DNA from: a virus
Virus record (IMG/VR): IMGVR_UViG_3300028571_000041
Span: 1 to 46,295 of that record
DNA length: 46,295 nt
Reading direction: 5' to 3' (one strand)
In this document: positions 19,161 to 28,000 of the stretch, piece after piece
Position numbering within the stretch: the first letter of the stretch is position 1
Layout: every line of letters begins with the position of its first letter
Notes under the pieces: generated by a model
Databases searched by the model: none
What the model was told of the DNA's origin: nothing
The model's input: only the letters and a program-made list of their open reading frames with translations
Made by a program: the position numbers and the translations under genes

Positions 19161-22100
19161 TGGCTTGTCCTAATAAAAACACTCCTGAATGGAAAATGCT
19201 TGAAGATACTCTAGGAGTATTTGGAGCTTACAAAGTATTTATTGCTAATGGGTACGAAGTACCATCATATAATCAACTAACTGAGTTTTTTGATTTAATA
19301 AATCCTATATATGGATTTGAGTTTAATCAACTTAATCCTAGTGATATAAGGATATATGAGAATCAATTAATAGATTATCAAGATAATTACGGTGTACCTG
19401 CCCCTAAAGCACTAAAAGAAAGTGTAGAAAAGCTACTTTATATGCAGTCTAAGGTTTCTAAAACTGATGCTGGATATAGAGTAGTCAGTACTAATAAGCC
19501 TTTAGAAAGAGCTACAGAAGTTATAGAAGCACAGGATAATGGTTATTATGCATTTGAAGGAGATGAAACTGTATATGAAAATAACAGACAGTGGGGTAAC
19601 CAAATTGACTTAATATTATCTGAACTAGTATTAGGCAAACCCCTAGAACAGATTAAAGAATCTCTAAAACAATTAGCTGCTAAAGAAGGTACACAGGTAT
19701 TATTGTCAGATGCAGCTATAGATTCTGCATTTGATACACTTACTAAGTTTAAAGAAAACTTTCCAGGTTCTGTCATATTAACACAGATGATATTCTTTAA
19801 TGAAGAAGCTGGTATAGCAGGTACAGCAGATATTGTTGTTGTAGATCCTACTGGAACTATTAGGATATTTGACTTAAAATCTAGTCTTAATCCTACTAAC
19901 TATGACCCTGATACTGGTAGATTTAGTCCATATAAAAAAGATGGATTTGATAACCAATATGATAGGAAGTTTAGAAAAAAAGATGGAACTCTTAGAGCAT
20001 CTAAAAAAGAAAGACATACTGCTCAGCTATCACTATATAAAGGAATGGCTATAAGTCAAGGATTTACTTTTCCAATGCAAGATGAACTTGGTATTATACC
20101 TATGCATATTAAAGCTACAACAAACAATGTAGTTACATCTGTGGCAGGTGAGTCTATATTTTATCTTGATGCTAGTAGAGAGTTCTTAGAAAAAGTTAGT
20201 CCAGAAGAAGATACTTCTGAAGAAATTGAAATTCACACTTATACTAACTATAATAAGCTTCTTGATAAAGTAAAAAAGATTCTTGAAGCTAGAATAATGT
20301 ATCTAGAAAGAAAAGGGCCTAATAGAGCAGAGAAGTATTTAATTAGTCAGTTAAAAGAAAAAATAAATACTACTGAAAAAACAAAAGTAATTACAAGTTT
20401 TGTTAAAGATATTCATGCTCTTTTTGTAGGTACTACAAGGTATCCTGGAGCTGTTCAGCAGCTTAATAAATTTATACAAGATATCAATGATGGTAAAATA
20501 ACAGACCCTTCTGAAATCATTACAAAGATGATGACCAGTAAGGAAACTATTGAAATGTTTAGGCCTATAGTAGAAGAAATCCAAGCATTTATATCTGGAG
20601 AAGTTGGAGCTGTAGATGCTAAACCTGGCTCTCCTTTAGATATGTGTGATAAAATTATTAGAGCATTCAATAGAATTGACTTGTTATACAAGGAAAATAT
20701 TAATTCTGTAATTGCTAGTGAATTAGTCAAGTCTGCATCTCCTAAAGCTAATGCAGCATACCTGAGAGAGCTTAGAGAAAATGAAGCTATAATGGCTAGG
20801 CTTAACCCTGAAAGTGCAGCATATAAAGCTAGAGAGAGAAGAGTTAATGAACTTAAAAGAGATATAGGAGAAGAAGGTGTAACTTTTAAAACATTACTAC
20901 ATGCTTTAGAAAATGGTTCTAATAAGGATATACCTTTTGTAGATTATCTTTTAACTCCTATTATTTCAAGTAGCAATCCTATTTTAGCATTGTTTGGTAA
21001 GACATTAAAGAAAGCTTTTGAAAATGTTAGGCAGATAAGCTTACAAACTGCTCACGAAGCTTCATTGGTTTTTAAAGAATATGCTTCTAAGTCAACAGCA
21101 TCTAGAGATAATGTAGCAGCTTTTAATAAACCATTTTATACTAGAGTTAAAGTATATGACCGTGGTAGTAAATCACTAGTAGATAAGATGGCTTTTATCC
21201 AAGAAATAGACATGGATGCTTATAACAAAGCAGAGTCTAAGATGTGGGAAGAAGCTTTAAATATTACTGACCCTGCTACTAAGAGTAAGTTTATTGAAAC
21301 TTGGTATTCTCAAAATACAGAAGCTATACCATATGAAGATAAGGTACTTATTAATCCTAAAACTGGAGAAAAAATAGTAATACAGAAAGGTAGAAAAACT
21401 TTAATTGCAGAGAAAAAAGAGCTAGTAGATAGAAAAATAATAACTGAAAAGGAATATGAGTATTGGTTAAAGAATAATCAAGTAGAGATTAATGGAAAAA
21501 TGTATTACTCTAGAGATTTTTCTACACCATCTAAATCTAAATATGGTGACTCTAGATATAATTCAATACAAAGTAATCCTGCTCAGAAGAACTATTATGA
21601 CTATCTAATTAGTACATATTTTAAAGCACAGCAAAGAACTCCAGAAGGTACAAGAAGAGGATATATTCTTCCTTCTGTAGCTAAGTCATCTATTGATAGA
21701 TTAGTAGAAAATGGTGCAGTTAACTATGCAAAAGACAGTTGGAGAAACCTTGTAAAATTTACTGAAAAAGACATTCAACAATTTGGAGAAAATGTAGAAG
21801 GAATGAAAGTTATTCCTGTTCTATATACTAATAATATGTCAGCTGATGATGTGTCAGTAGATTTAATATCTTCTATATTATTATTTGACCAAGCTTCTCT
21901 TAAATTCCAAGCATCTAATGAAGCAGCAGCATTAGGAGAAGCAGCATTGCAATCTGTAAAAGAAGCTCCTCCTCTTAAAACTGATGTATTAGGTGGAAGA
22001 ATAATCAGTGAAGCTGCTAAAAAAGCTGGTATTACTGGCTGGGAGAAATATGTAAAAAAGAATGATGGAAATAATGTAGCTGCTTTACTATCTGCATTTA

Positions 22101-23413
22101 TTGATATGCAGATATATGGTATAAATATAATTGATTCTAAAGTAGGAGTTTTAGGCAAGACTGTAGATTTGAATAAAGTAGCTAATAACTTAATGGCAGT
22201 TGGCTCTTTTACTCAGATTGGTGGTAACCCTATAGGTTCTGCAGCTAACTATTTACAAGCCAATGCTCAAGTAATTATTGAAGCAGCTTCTGGAGATTAC
22301 TTTAATGCTGCTGAAATTGCATGGGCTAAACTAACATATGACAGAAATGTAGGTAACTATGTAAAAGACTTTGCAGAACCTGTAAATAAATCTTTTATAG
22401 GCCAGCTTATAGATTTGTGGGATCCTATGCAAGGAGAATACTTAGATAAGTATGGTAGAAAAATAAGTGCTTCAGCTTTTAAAAAGCTATGGTCAACTGA
22501 TACATGGTTTTTCTTACAATCACAAGGTGAACATGCTATTCAGGTGCAGACTTTATTAGCTATGCTAAAAAGAAATAAAGTCAAGAGAACTGTTAATGGT
22601 AAGATAGAAGAAATATCCATGTATGATGCTTATGAGCTAGGCAAGGATGGTGTTATTAAACTTAAAGATGGAGTACAGCTAGAAGGTAATCTCTCTGATA
22701 ATAAGCTTATTGATATAGACATTCAAAATAGTTTGCATGCTATTAATAAAAGATTGCATGGTGTATATAATAACTTTGACAAAGTAGTAGCAGAAAGACA
22801 TTGGTATGGAAGGTTGCTTTTAATGTACAGGAAATTTTTTGTCCCAGGGTTAAAAAGAAGATTCAAAGCATTTGGTATAGACCAAGAGCTAGGTAATGTA
22901 ACTGAAGGTTACTATGGAACATTCTTTAGAATTGCGAGAACTCAAACTATGGATATGCTAAAAGAGTTATCTCCATTTAACTCTAGTGATAACTTAACTC
23001 CTCTAGAAAAAAAGAATCTAGTAAGAGCTTCTAGAGATATGGGAATGATGCTAACTACTGGATTAATAGCTATGCTACTAGCATCAATGTATGAAGGTGG
23101 TGATGATGATGATAAAAAATTATTGGCTTATCCTTTGTTATTTAGTATGAGATTAAACCAAGAATTAAGTGGTTTTATTAATCCTATTGCTAACTATAAG
23201 CTTATTAAAAACCCAATGGCTTCTCAAAGTGTAATAGAAAAAGTTATTAGACTAGTAGGACAAATGACTGACCCATTTGAAACTTATGAAAGGAGAACTG
23301 GAGCTTGGGAAAAAGGTGATTATAAAATAATTGCTAGACTACTTAAGCTTATTGGTTTAAACAAAAATGTGCTTACTCCTGAAGAAATAATTAAAGCTAT
23401 GGAAATGAATTAA
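19160..23413 (+). CDS. 1417-aa giant virion-type protein with N-terminal PD-(D/E)XK-like nuclease motif
   Basis: Second giant gene, translationally linked to the RNA polymerase gene (TAATG). Near the N-terminus, AGTADIVVVD...FDLKSS gives D224 ... D238-x-K240, the spacing of a PD-(D/E)XK (RecB/Cas4-like) nuclease core. The long middle part is helical and charged and not recognised. Near the C-terminus is one hydrophobic segment (MMLTTGLIAMLLASM) directly followed by an acidic patch (GGDDDDK), then a basic tail. The position after the polymerase and before the convergent terminator fits the large cargo/ejection proteins found next to the RNA polymerase in crAss-like phages. Nuclease activity is a motif-based prediction, and the protein could equally be mainly structural. 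Confidence 0.75.
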   Translation: MACPNKNTPEWKMLEDTLGVFGAYKVFIANGYEVPSYNQLTEFFDLINPIYGFEFNQLNPSDIRIYENQLIDYQDNYGVPAPKALKESVEKLLYMQSKVSKTDAGYRVVSTNKPLERATEVIEAQDNGYYAFEGDETVYENNRQWGNQIDLILSELVLGKPLEQIKESLKQLAAKEGTQVLLSDAAIDSAFDTLTKFKENFPGSVILTQMIFFNEEAGIAGTADIVVVDPTGTIRIFDLKSSLNPTNYDPDTGRFSPYKKDGFDNQYDRKFRKKDGTLRASKKERHTAQLSLYKGMAISQGFTFPMQDELGIIPMHIKATTNNVVTSVAGESIFYLDASREFLEKVSPEEDTSEEIEIHTYTNYNKLLDKVKKILEARIMYLERKGPNRAEKYLISQLKEKINTTEKTKVITSFVKDIHALFVGTTRYPGAVQQLNKFIQDINDGKITDPSEIITKMMTSKETIEMFRPIVEEIQAFISGEVGAVDAKPGSPLDMCDKIIRAFNRIDLLYKENINSVIASELVKSASPKANAAYLRELRENEAIMARLNPESAAYKARERRVNELKRDIGEEGVTFKTLLHALENGSNKDIPFVDYLLTPIISSSNPILALFGKTLKKAFENVRQISLQTAHEASLVFKEYASKSTASRDNVAAFNKPFYTRVKVYDRGSKSLVDKMAFIQEIDMDAYNKAESKMWEEALNITDPATKSKFIETWYSQNTEAIPYEDKVLINPKTGEKIVIQKGRKTLIAEKKELVDRKIITEKEYEYWLKNNQVEINGKMYYSRDFSTPSKSKYGDSRYNSIQSNPAQKNYYDYLISTYFKAQQRTPEGTRRGYILPSVAKSSIDRLVENGAVNYAKDSWRNLVKFTEKDIQQFGENVEGMKVIPVLYTNNMSADDVSVDLISSILLFDQASLKFQASNEAAALGEAALQSVKEAPPLKTDVLGGRIISEAAKKAGITGWEKYVKKNDGNNVAALLSAFIDMQIYGINIIDSKVGVLGKTVDLNKVANNLMAVGSFTQIGGNPIGSAANYLQANAQVIIEAASGDYFNAAEIAWAKLTYDRNVGNYVKDFAEPVNKSFIGQLIDLWDPMQGEYLDKYGRKISASAFKKLWSTDTWFFLQSQGEHAIQVQTLLAMLKRNKVKRTVNGKIEEISMYDAYELGKDGVIKLKDGVQLEGNLSDNKLIDIDIQNSLHAINKRLHGVYNNFDKVVAERHWYGRLLLMYRKFFVPGLKRRFKAFGIDQELGNVTEGYYGTFFRIARTQTMDMLKELSPFNSSDNLTPLEKKNLVRASRDMGMMLTTGLIAMLLASMYEGGDDDDKKLLAYPLLFSMRLNQELSGFINPIANYKLIKNPMASQSVIEKVIRLVGQMTDPFETYERRTGAWEKGDYKIIARLLKLIGLNKNVLTPEEIIKAMEMN

Positions 23414-23446
23414 TAGTAGGGCACTACTGCCCTACTAATAATTTTC
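23414..23446. terminator. Bidirectional terminator between the convergent gene blocks
   Basis: Perfect 10-bp stem TAGTAGGGCA / TGCCCTACTA with a 4-nt loop, starting directly after the stop codon of the plus-strand block. On the plus strand it is followed by the T-rich ATAATTTTCT. On the minus strand the stop codon (TAG) of the last gene lies in the hairpin loop, so one stem arm also encodes that protein's last residues. Confidence 0.75.
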
Positions 23447-23618
23447 TAACCTCCTCACCTAATTTACTATCATTAGGAGTGCTTTTTACTAACTGTTGTA
23501 CTAGATACAATTTATGCAGCAAAGCTAATTGTCTAGAGCCTACGTTAGTAAACTGTACTCTCCCTATTTTATCTTGAATCTCAATATCTACTTGAGGCTC
23601 AGATTTTTTCGTTAACAT
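23424..23618 (-). CDS. Small hypothetical protein (64 aa), last gene of the minus-strand block
   Basis: Not recognised. Charged N-terminus (MLTKKSEPQVDIEIQDK) followed by a Leu-rich amphipathic helix (LALLHKLYLVQQLV). I chose ATG at 23618, which overlaps the MazG-like gene by 20 nt. An upstream in-frame ATG at 23684 would overlap that gene by 86 nt, through its conserved C-terminal motif, and is less likely. Its stop codon lies within the loop of the convergent terminator. Confidence 0.55.
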   Translation of the reverse strand: MLTKKSEPQVDIEIQDKIGRVQFTNVGSRQLALLHKLYLVQQLVKSTPNDSKLGEEVRKLLVGQ

Positions 23619-24129
23619 TATCTTCAGATTTAATAAATACTCCTGACTCAGTTGTTTTGCCTGTTCTGTTTTTAATAACATCATAAGCAGAATTTAGACA
23701 GCTTACTAGATTCTTATTTCTAATACTAGCTAGAATAATAAGACAAACTAATACATCTCCAAAAGCATCTATTTCTTCCTCTTCATTATTAGTAAGTATA
23801 GCTCTACCTAGTTCACCTAGTTCTTCAATAGTTTTAATATATTGATTAGCAGAATTATTAATTCCTTTATTAACACCCCACTCTGAAACTAGTTTTTGTA
23901 AATCATTAAAACTAAGTGTAGGTTTATTTTCAACATAACTTCTAGCTATAGTAGACCAATACTCAAATCCTTGCAAAGTTGAGCTCCAGTTAAAAGCACT
24001 ACCTAATGCACTTAGCATATTATCTGCAGGAACATTAAAATCATTTAAGTTAGTGTATTTAAGTGCTAACTCTTTTTGTGGGCTAGGCAGTAAGTTAATC
24101 CAGTGAAAAATTGTTGTTGGGTTTACCAT
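23599..24129 (-). CDS. MazG-like nucleoside triphosphate pyrophosphohydrolase
   Basis: All-alpha NTP pyrophosphatase-like protein, a family that hydrolyses (d)NTPs to NMP and pyrophosphate. The Mg-binding pattern is visible as IKTIEELGELGRA followed by EEEEIDAFGDVLVC, that is ExxE then ExxxDxxxD on adjacent helices. A C-terminal Y(D)xIKxRTGK...G segment is typical of phage MazG-like proteins. About 90 N-terminal residues are unassigned. It overlaps the UDG gene by 7 nt (ATGGTAA), so the two are translationally coupled. It may adjust nucleotide pools during phage replication or interfere with host alarmone signalling; the substrate cannot be told from sequence. Confidence 0.75.
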   Translation of the reverse strand: MVNPTTIFHWINLLPSPQKELALKYTNLNDFNVPADNMLSALGSAFNWSSTLQGFEYWSTIARSYVENKPTLSFNDLQKLVSEWGVNKGINNSANQYIKTIEELGELGRAILTNNEEEEIDAFGDVLVCLIILASIRNKNLVSCLNSAYDVIKNRTGKTTESGVFIKSEDNVNEKI

Positions 24130-24776
24130 TGTATTATGTGTTTAGTGTTGTTAAATTGGTTGTTTGATATCCATGGTCTTCCTTGTCTTGCAGCATAAGC
24201 TGGATGTTCTGCTTCAAAGATATTCATTTTTATAGTATCATTATAGATATAAGGCTTATACTCTTGGGCATTTTTACCCCATAAAAACCATTGAACATCT
24301 TCTTTATGAATAGATATAAAAACAAGAATAGACTTTATAAATCCTTGCCATATATGCATATGTGAGCCAGGAATACCATGTTTTACTGTTAAAGCACTAT
24401 TAAGTAATAGTACACCTTGTCTAGCTAGATACTCTAAACTATAGTCATATTCTAGGAGTAACCCATTATACACTTCTGTTTCTATAGCATCTTTTATTTT
24501 TCTAAGACTAGGATTTATTTTAGGAGTATTAACACCAAAAGCTAAACCAGTGGCATTACCATCATTATAAGGATCCATACCCAATATTACAGCTTTGATA
24601 TCTTTGTACTGGCATAATTCAAATGCCTTAAATATATTCTGTGGTTCAGGATAAACTTTATATTTTTGATACTCACTACTAATAGCTTTTACAATGTTAT
24701 TAGTACCAGGAGATTCCCAAAAAGATGGGAACTCCTGATACCAATCTCCTAATTGATTAATAGTTACTGGCTTCAT
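24123..24776 (-). CDS. ung: Family 1 uracil-DNA glycosylase
   Basis: Excises uracil from DNA to start base-excision repair. The water-activating loop is present as VILGMDPYNDG with the catalytic Asp at D68 (canonical GQDPYHG). LLLNSALTV (N126) matches the uracil-binding strand, and EHPAYAARQG (H191) matches the leucine-loop HPSPLS. Changes from the canonical motif (Q to M and H to N in the first loop, S to A in the last) are notable, but the catalytic Asp and His are kept. Length (217 aa) is normal for the family. It sits with MazG-like and dNMP kinase genes, consistent with uracil control in phage DNA. It overlaps the upstream gene by 4 nt (ATGA). Confidence 0.9.
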   Translation of the reverse strand: MKPVTINQLGDWYQEFPSFWESPGTNNIVKAISSEYQKYKVYPEPQNIFKAFELCQYKDIKAVILGMDPYNDGNATGLAFGVNTPKINPSLRKIKDAIETEVYNGLLLEYDYSLEYLARQGVLLLNSALTVKHGIPGSHMHIWQGFIKSILVFISIHKEDVQWFLWGKNAQEYKPYIYNDTIKMNIFEAEHPAYAARQGRPWISNNQFNNTKHIIQW

Positions 24777-25408
24777 TTTACTTTAATTCTTCTATGATCT
24801 TCTATTTTTATATCCAATATCTCTTCTTCACCTATATTACCCCATACCTCAGCTTTATTAAAGTCAAAGGGGTAATCACTAAAATGCTTACATCTTAAAT
24901 ATGTATTAGGAACACACTTACATTCTTGAGCTAAGCAGCCTAGATTTTTATGCACATTCCTAAGCATATATTCATTCCTAGATAAGACACCTATAATACC
25001 TTTAGTAGGACTACCTACATGGAAGTCAACAACTTTGTTTTTGTATTTAGGACTCATCTTAGAATATCTGCTGTACATAAACCAATCATAGTCATCTTGA
25101 TATTCTTTAGGAACATTGTAGATAAATACAGAGTGGTGTACATCAGGATCATACCTTTTAATTAGTAGGTGGTCTAGGTCATTATATAGCTTATTTTCCA
25201 TAGATACAATCTTACCTAAGTTATTAGCATTAAGATACTCAGGATAGTTTAGTAATAAAACTATATGGTTATTGTATTCTGGGTAATTAGCATCTTGGAC
25301 ATAGCAATTTACTAGTAACCCAGACCAATCAAAATATGATTGATCTGGGCCTAGCATAGGCAGAATTAAAAAGGAAGCTTTATTCTTCTGGGGTTTTTGC
25401 CTTGTCAT
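24773..25408 (-). CDS. Hypothetical protein (211 aa)
   Basis: Not recognised. Soluble, rich in Tyr and Asp. A Cys cluster (LGCLAQECKCVPNTYLRCKHF, four Cys and one His near residues 160-178) could bind zinc. It overlaps the end of the exonuclease gene by 29 nt and the start of the UDG gene by 4 nt, so it belongs to the same translationally coupled string of recombination/repair genes. A DNA-metabolism accessory role is only inferred from position. Confidence 0.7.
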   Translation of the reverse strand: MTRQKPQKNKASFLILPMLGPDQSYFDWSGLLVNCYVQDANYPEYNNHIVLLLNYPEYLNANNLGKIVSMENKLYNDLDHLLIKRYDPDVHHSVFIYNVPKEYQDDYDWFMYSRYSKMSPKYKNKVVDFHVGSPTKGIIGVLSRNEYMLRNVHKNLGCLAQECKCVPNTYLRCKHFSDYPFDFNKAEVWGNIGEEEILDIKIEDHRRIKVK

Positions 25409-26420
25409 ACATATTAGTTGTTAACTCACCTTCATTTTCATAAACTTCTCTTGTATAATCCCAAAGGTCATTACTAATATGCCAATCTAAATCATCCATA
25501 ATTTCCCACATACTCTTCACTGAATATCCAGCTGCTTTTCCAAGCTTAGCTGCCATAAAATCAGTTTCACTGAATTTCCAGATTAAAGGGTTATTAGGAT
25601 ACTTAACATTGATGACAATAAACTTAAACGGCAATATAGTATATCCTTGTAAATTGTTAACTTGAATAAATTCAGTACTAATGTAGTGAGAATAAATTAC
25701 TGCTTGCAAATCATATCTGTACTTCCACATAGATTTTGTAAAGCCATAAGGGGAATCACTAGTAGTTTTAATGTCTAGTGGCTGTATGGTTTTATTATCA
25801 TGGTCTACAACAATAGCATCTAGCTTTACTCTGTAATTGATGTTATCATAAGTAAATGTAGAATCTACTTGATAGAATCTTTGCTTATTGCCTTCTAAAG
25901 TTTCACTTAAATACTTAGCAGTAAACCTGTTGGATTTAAGTACATTAGCAGCAGTTTGAGCTATAGTAAAATTCTCAAAAGAGATAGTTAGCTTTCCTTC
26001 TGATGCATCTAAAAACTTAAAATAAGCCAAACCTTCAGCAAGAAATCTTTCTTTTACTTTATCAAAACTAATCTTAAATCCAGTTTCTGCATAGGCAGTA
26101 GCTTCAGCACCAACATAACAAATTTCTTCAGATAAAGGTGTAGATTCTAGTAGATGTTTATAGTTCTTATATAAAGACTTTACATAATCACCCATCATAG
26201 CTGTAGGCACAGGAACTGTAGCTACAGCAAATCTATTGTGGAATTCATCAGGCTCTGTAATAAGGCAATCTACTGCAGAACCTATATCTAAGGTAGTAGT
26301 GTCATCTTCTATGACTTCACCTAGTATATATTTTTTATAATATAGATAAGGACTTCTGTCAAATAAAGCTAATCTACTAAAACTAATTGTAGGAAATTGA
26401 GAACTATAACTCATGATCAT
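25380..26420 (-). CDS. PD-(D/E)XK family exonuclease (RecE/DUF3799-like)
   Basis: Predicted 5'-3' DNA exonuclease used for recombination or end processing. N-terminal FSRLALFDRSPYLYYKKY and LDIGSAVDCLITEP match the helical start and the GxxxHxxxxxP segment of phage RecE/YqaJ-like nucleases, with Asp in place of the usual His. The core is YRVKLDAIVVD ... IQPLDIKTT, giving D201 and D216-x-K218. It begins ATGATCATG, so the start may be residue 1 or 3. It overlaps the preceding small gene by 17 nt. Next to RusA-like and UDG genes it completes a recombination/repair group. Confidence 0.8.
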   Translation of the reverse strand: MIMSYSSQFPTISFSRLALFDRSPYLYYKKYILGEVIEDDTTTLDIGSAVDCLITEPDEFHNRFAVATVPVPTAMMGDYVKSLYKNYKHLLESTPLSEEICYVGAEATAYAETGFKISFDKVKERFLAEGLAYFKFLDASEGKLTISFENFTIAQTAANVLKSNRFTAKYLSETLEGNKQRFYQVDSTFTYDNINYRVKLDAIVVDHDNKTIQPLDIKTTSDSPYGFTKSMWKYRYDLQAVIYSHYISTEFIQVNNLQGYTILPFKFIVINVKYPNNPLIWKFSETDFMAAKLGKAAGYSVKSMWEIMDDLDWHISNDLWDYTREVYENEGELTTNMYDKAKTPEE

Positions 26421-26595
26421 GTGATATTACAATGTTAACTGTTGATTTTTCTAGAGATTTTTTATAAAGCTCTACTTTCCTATTTATTTTTTCAATGGGA
26501 GTTCCTGGTTTAAAATACACAGTAGTCCTATCATCAATAACTACTCCAACCATTTTATTAATGTTTGGAGATTTAATTTCTTTTTTTTCAGTCAT
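26404..26595 (-). CDS. Small hypothetical protein (63 aa)
   Basis: Not recognised. It has a basic N-terminus (MTEKKEIKSPNINK), a predicted beta-hairpin (VGVVIDDRTTVYFKPG), then an amphipathic helix (IEKINRKVELYKKSLEK). It is kept as a gene because it fills the space between RusA-like and exonuclease genes with short overlaps on both sides (4 and 17 nt) and the right coding texture. Confidence 0.6.
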   Translation of the reverse strand: MTEKKEIKSPNINKMVGVVIDDRTTVYFKPGTPIEKINRKVELYKKSLEKSTVNIVISHDHEL

Positions 26596-27023
26596 AATTC
26601 TAGCTTTAAGTAAACACCAGGATATTCTTTGTCCACAGAGTAATATTTATTATCCATTTCTAATACATATGGGATTAAGTATTTCATGCTATCATCTATG
26701 ATGAAATCATGAGCTACTAATAAATCTTGGATAATTTGTGTGGCATTATTAAAATCAAAATCTGCTCTTGTCTTGCGAACAAAATGAAATCCTAGTTTAA
26801 TTGGGTAATTGTCAATAGCAGGAAAATCTTTAAGAGATTCTCTAAAAATATTAGGTTTTGTTTTATACTCTTGAACTTCTTTATCTCTCACAGAGTATCT
26901 TAAAACACCTATATCTCTTAAGTACTTTCCTACAGTTTTAGAAGGAAATATCCCCCTTGAAGTCTTCACTTTGGAATTCTTCAAGGAGGGCACATTTCCA
27001 GGAATAAAAAATAAGGTTACCAT
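26592..27023 (-). CDS. RusA-like Holliday junction resolvase
   Basis: Predicted endonuclease that cuts Holliday junctions or branched replication intermediates. N-terminal FFIPGNVPSLKNSK matches the RusA start (GxPxxKxR), and RADFDFNNATQIIQDLLVAHDFIIDD matches the conserved DxDN...IxDxLxxxGIIxDD catalytic segment with the acidic residues kept. Length (143 aa) is normal. It overlaps the upstream 324-codon gene by 7 nt. Packed with exonuclease and UDG genes, it likely resolves DNA for packaging or recombination. Confidence 0.8.
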   Translation of the reverse strand: MVTLFFIPGNVPSLKNSKVKTSRGIFPSKTVGKYLRDIGVLRYSVRDKEVQEYKTKPNIFRESLKDFPAIDNYPIKLGFHFVRKTRADFDFNNATQIIQDLLVAHDFIIDDSMKYLIPYVLEMDNKYYSVDKEYPGVYLKLEL

Positions 27024-27991
27024 AATACATCAAAAGGATCTTCAGTAGGTTCAGGCTCTGGAACTATACTACTAAGGTAACTATTTATCATTGTATTCAT
27101 AACTACCTTTTCTTGTCTAGCTTTTTCTATTGCATTATTAAATGTTGGTAGATTTATTGTATAAAAAAACTTTTCTTTAAGATTAGGAACAGTAACTATT
27201 TCAATATTATGCTCTTTAGCAAAAGGAAGAATTACATTTTTATATACTTTTCTAAAGCTTTGAGATGGAAAATCTTTATAATCAAATCCAGCTTGCACAA
27301 AGAGTTTAAATAGGTTTTCTTTATTTTGTAAATAATGGTAGTTAGAATCAACAGAGTTAATACCTTCAATAGAATTAACTAATCCTGCTAATTTAGGTAT
27401 TTGTACAGCTTCAGTTTTAGTAGCTAATATTACTAAAGGATTAAAAATTCCTTGAATAGGATATTCTCCATTTTTGTATATTGAAGTTGCACCAAAGATA
27501 CCACCTCCCCAATAAAAACTACCAGCTCTTGAATTTTTATGTTTTACATCTGGATTTATAAAATCATCTATACTTAAGTTTGTTAAAGTAGTTCTTATAT
27601 TAGGCCCTTTTCTTAACCTTAAATCTTTACAAGGAGTAAGATAAGTATTAAAAAGTTGTATTATTCTAGTTTTAATAATAGAATCTTTAACAGCAGGACT
27701 AGAATTGGAAAAACTACCATCTTCATCAAGCAAAAGAAGATCAACATTTATAATTCGATCTCTTGATATTATATACCAAAGATACTTATATTCAGGTCTT
27801 TCTAAAAACTCTTTAATATAATTATAAATATAACTGGAACGCAAGGTAGAAGATTGAGAAATTAAATCTAAGTAATTATTACCTGAATATACACAATACT
27901 CTTGGTTATAGTTTATCTTAAAAGTATTTACAAGTTTATTTTCATGTCCAGGGCTACTTGTAGGACTTCCTTTAAATAATATGTTTTTCAT
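27017..27991 (-). CDS. Hypothetical protein (324 aa) downstream of the E1-like gene
   Basis: Not recognised. It begins with a short polar segment (MKNILFKGSPTSSPGH) and ends with an acidic Pro-rich tail (PEPEPTEDPFDVLW). The middle shows a glycine-rich turn (SFYWGGGIFGATSIY) and a region rich in Phe and Lys. No catalytic motif is clear. It lies 9 nt after the ThiF-like gene and before RusA, so it could be part of the ubiquitin-like cassette or simply the next early gene. Confidence 0.7.
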   Translation of the reverse strand: MKNILFKGSPTSSPGHENKLVNTFKINYNQEYCVYSGNNYLDLISQSSTLRSSYIYNYIKEFLERPEYKYLWYIISRDRIINVDLLLLDEDGSFSNSSPAVKDSIIKTRIIQLFNTYLTPCKDLRLRKGPNIRTTLTNLSIDDFINPDVKHKNSRAGSFYWGGGIFGATSIYKNGEYPIQGIFNPLVILATKTEAVQIPKLAGLVNSIEGINSVDSNYHYLQNKENLFKLFVQAGFDYKDFPSQSFRKVYKNVILPFAKEHNIEIVTVPNLKEKFFYTINLPTFNNAIEKARQEKVVMNTMINSYLSSIVPEPEPTEDPFDVLW

Positions 27992-28000
27992 AAGTATTAG

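Noticed and set aside
21775-22158. 127-codon minus-strand ORF
   Set aside because: Antisense shadow of the 1417-codon gene; composition is that of a reversed coding strand, with no start context.
26495-26701. 68-codon plus-strand ORF
   Set aside because: Antisense to the 63-codon and RusA-like genes, both better supported.
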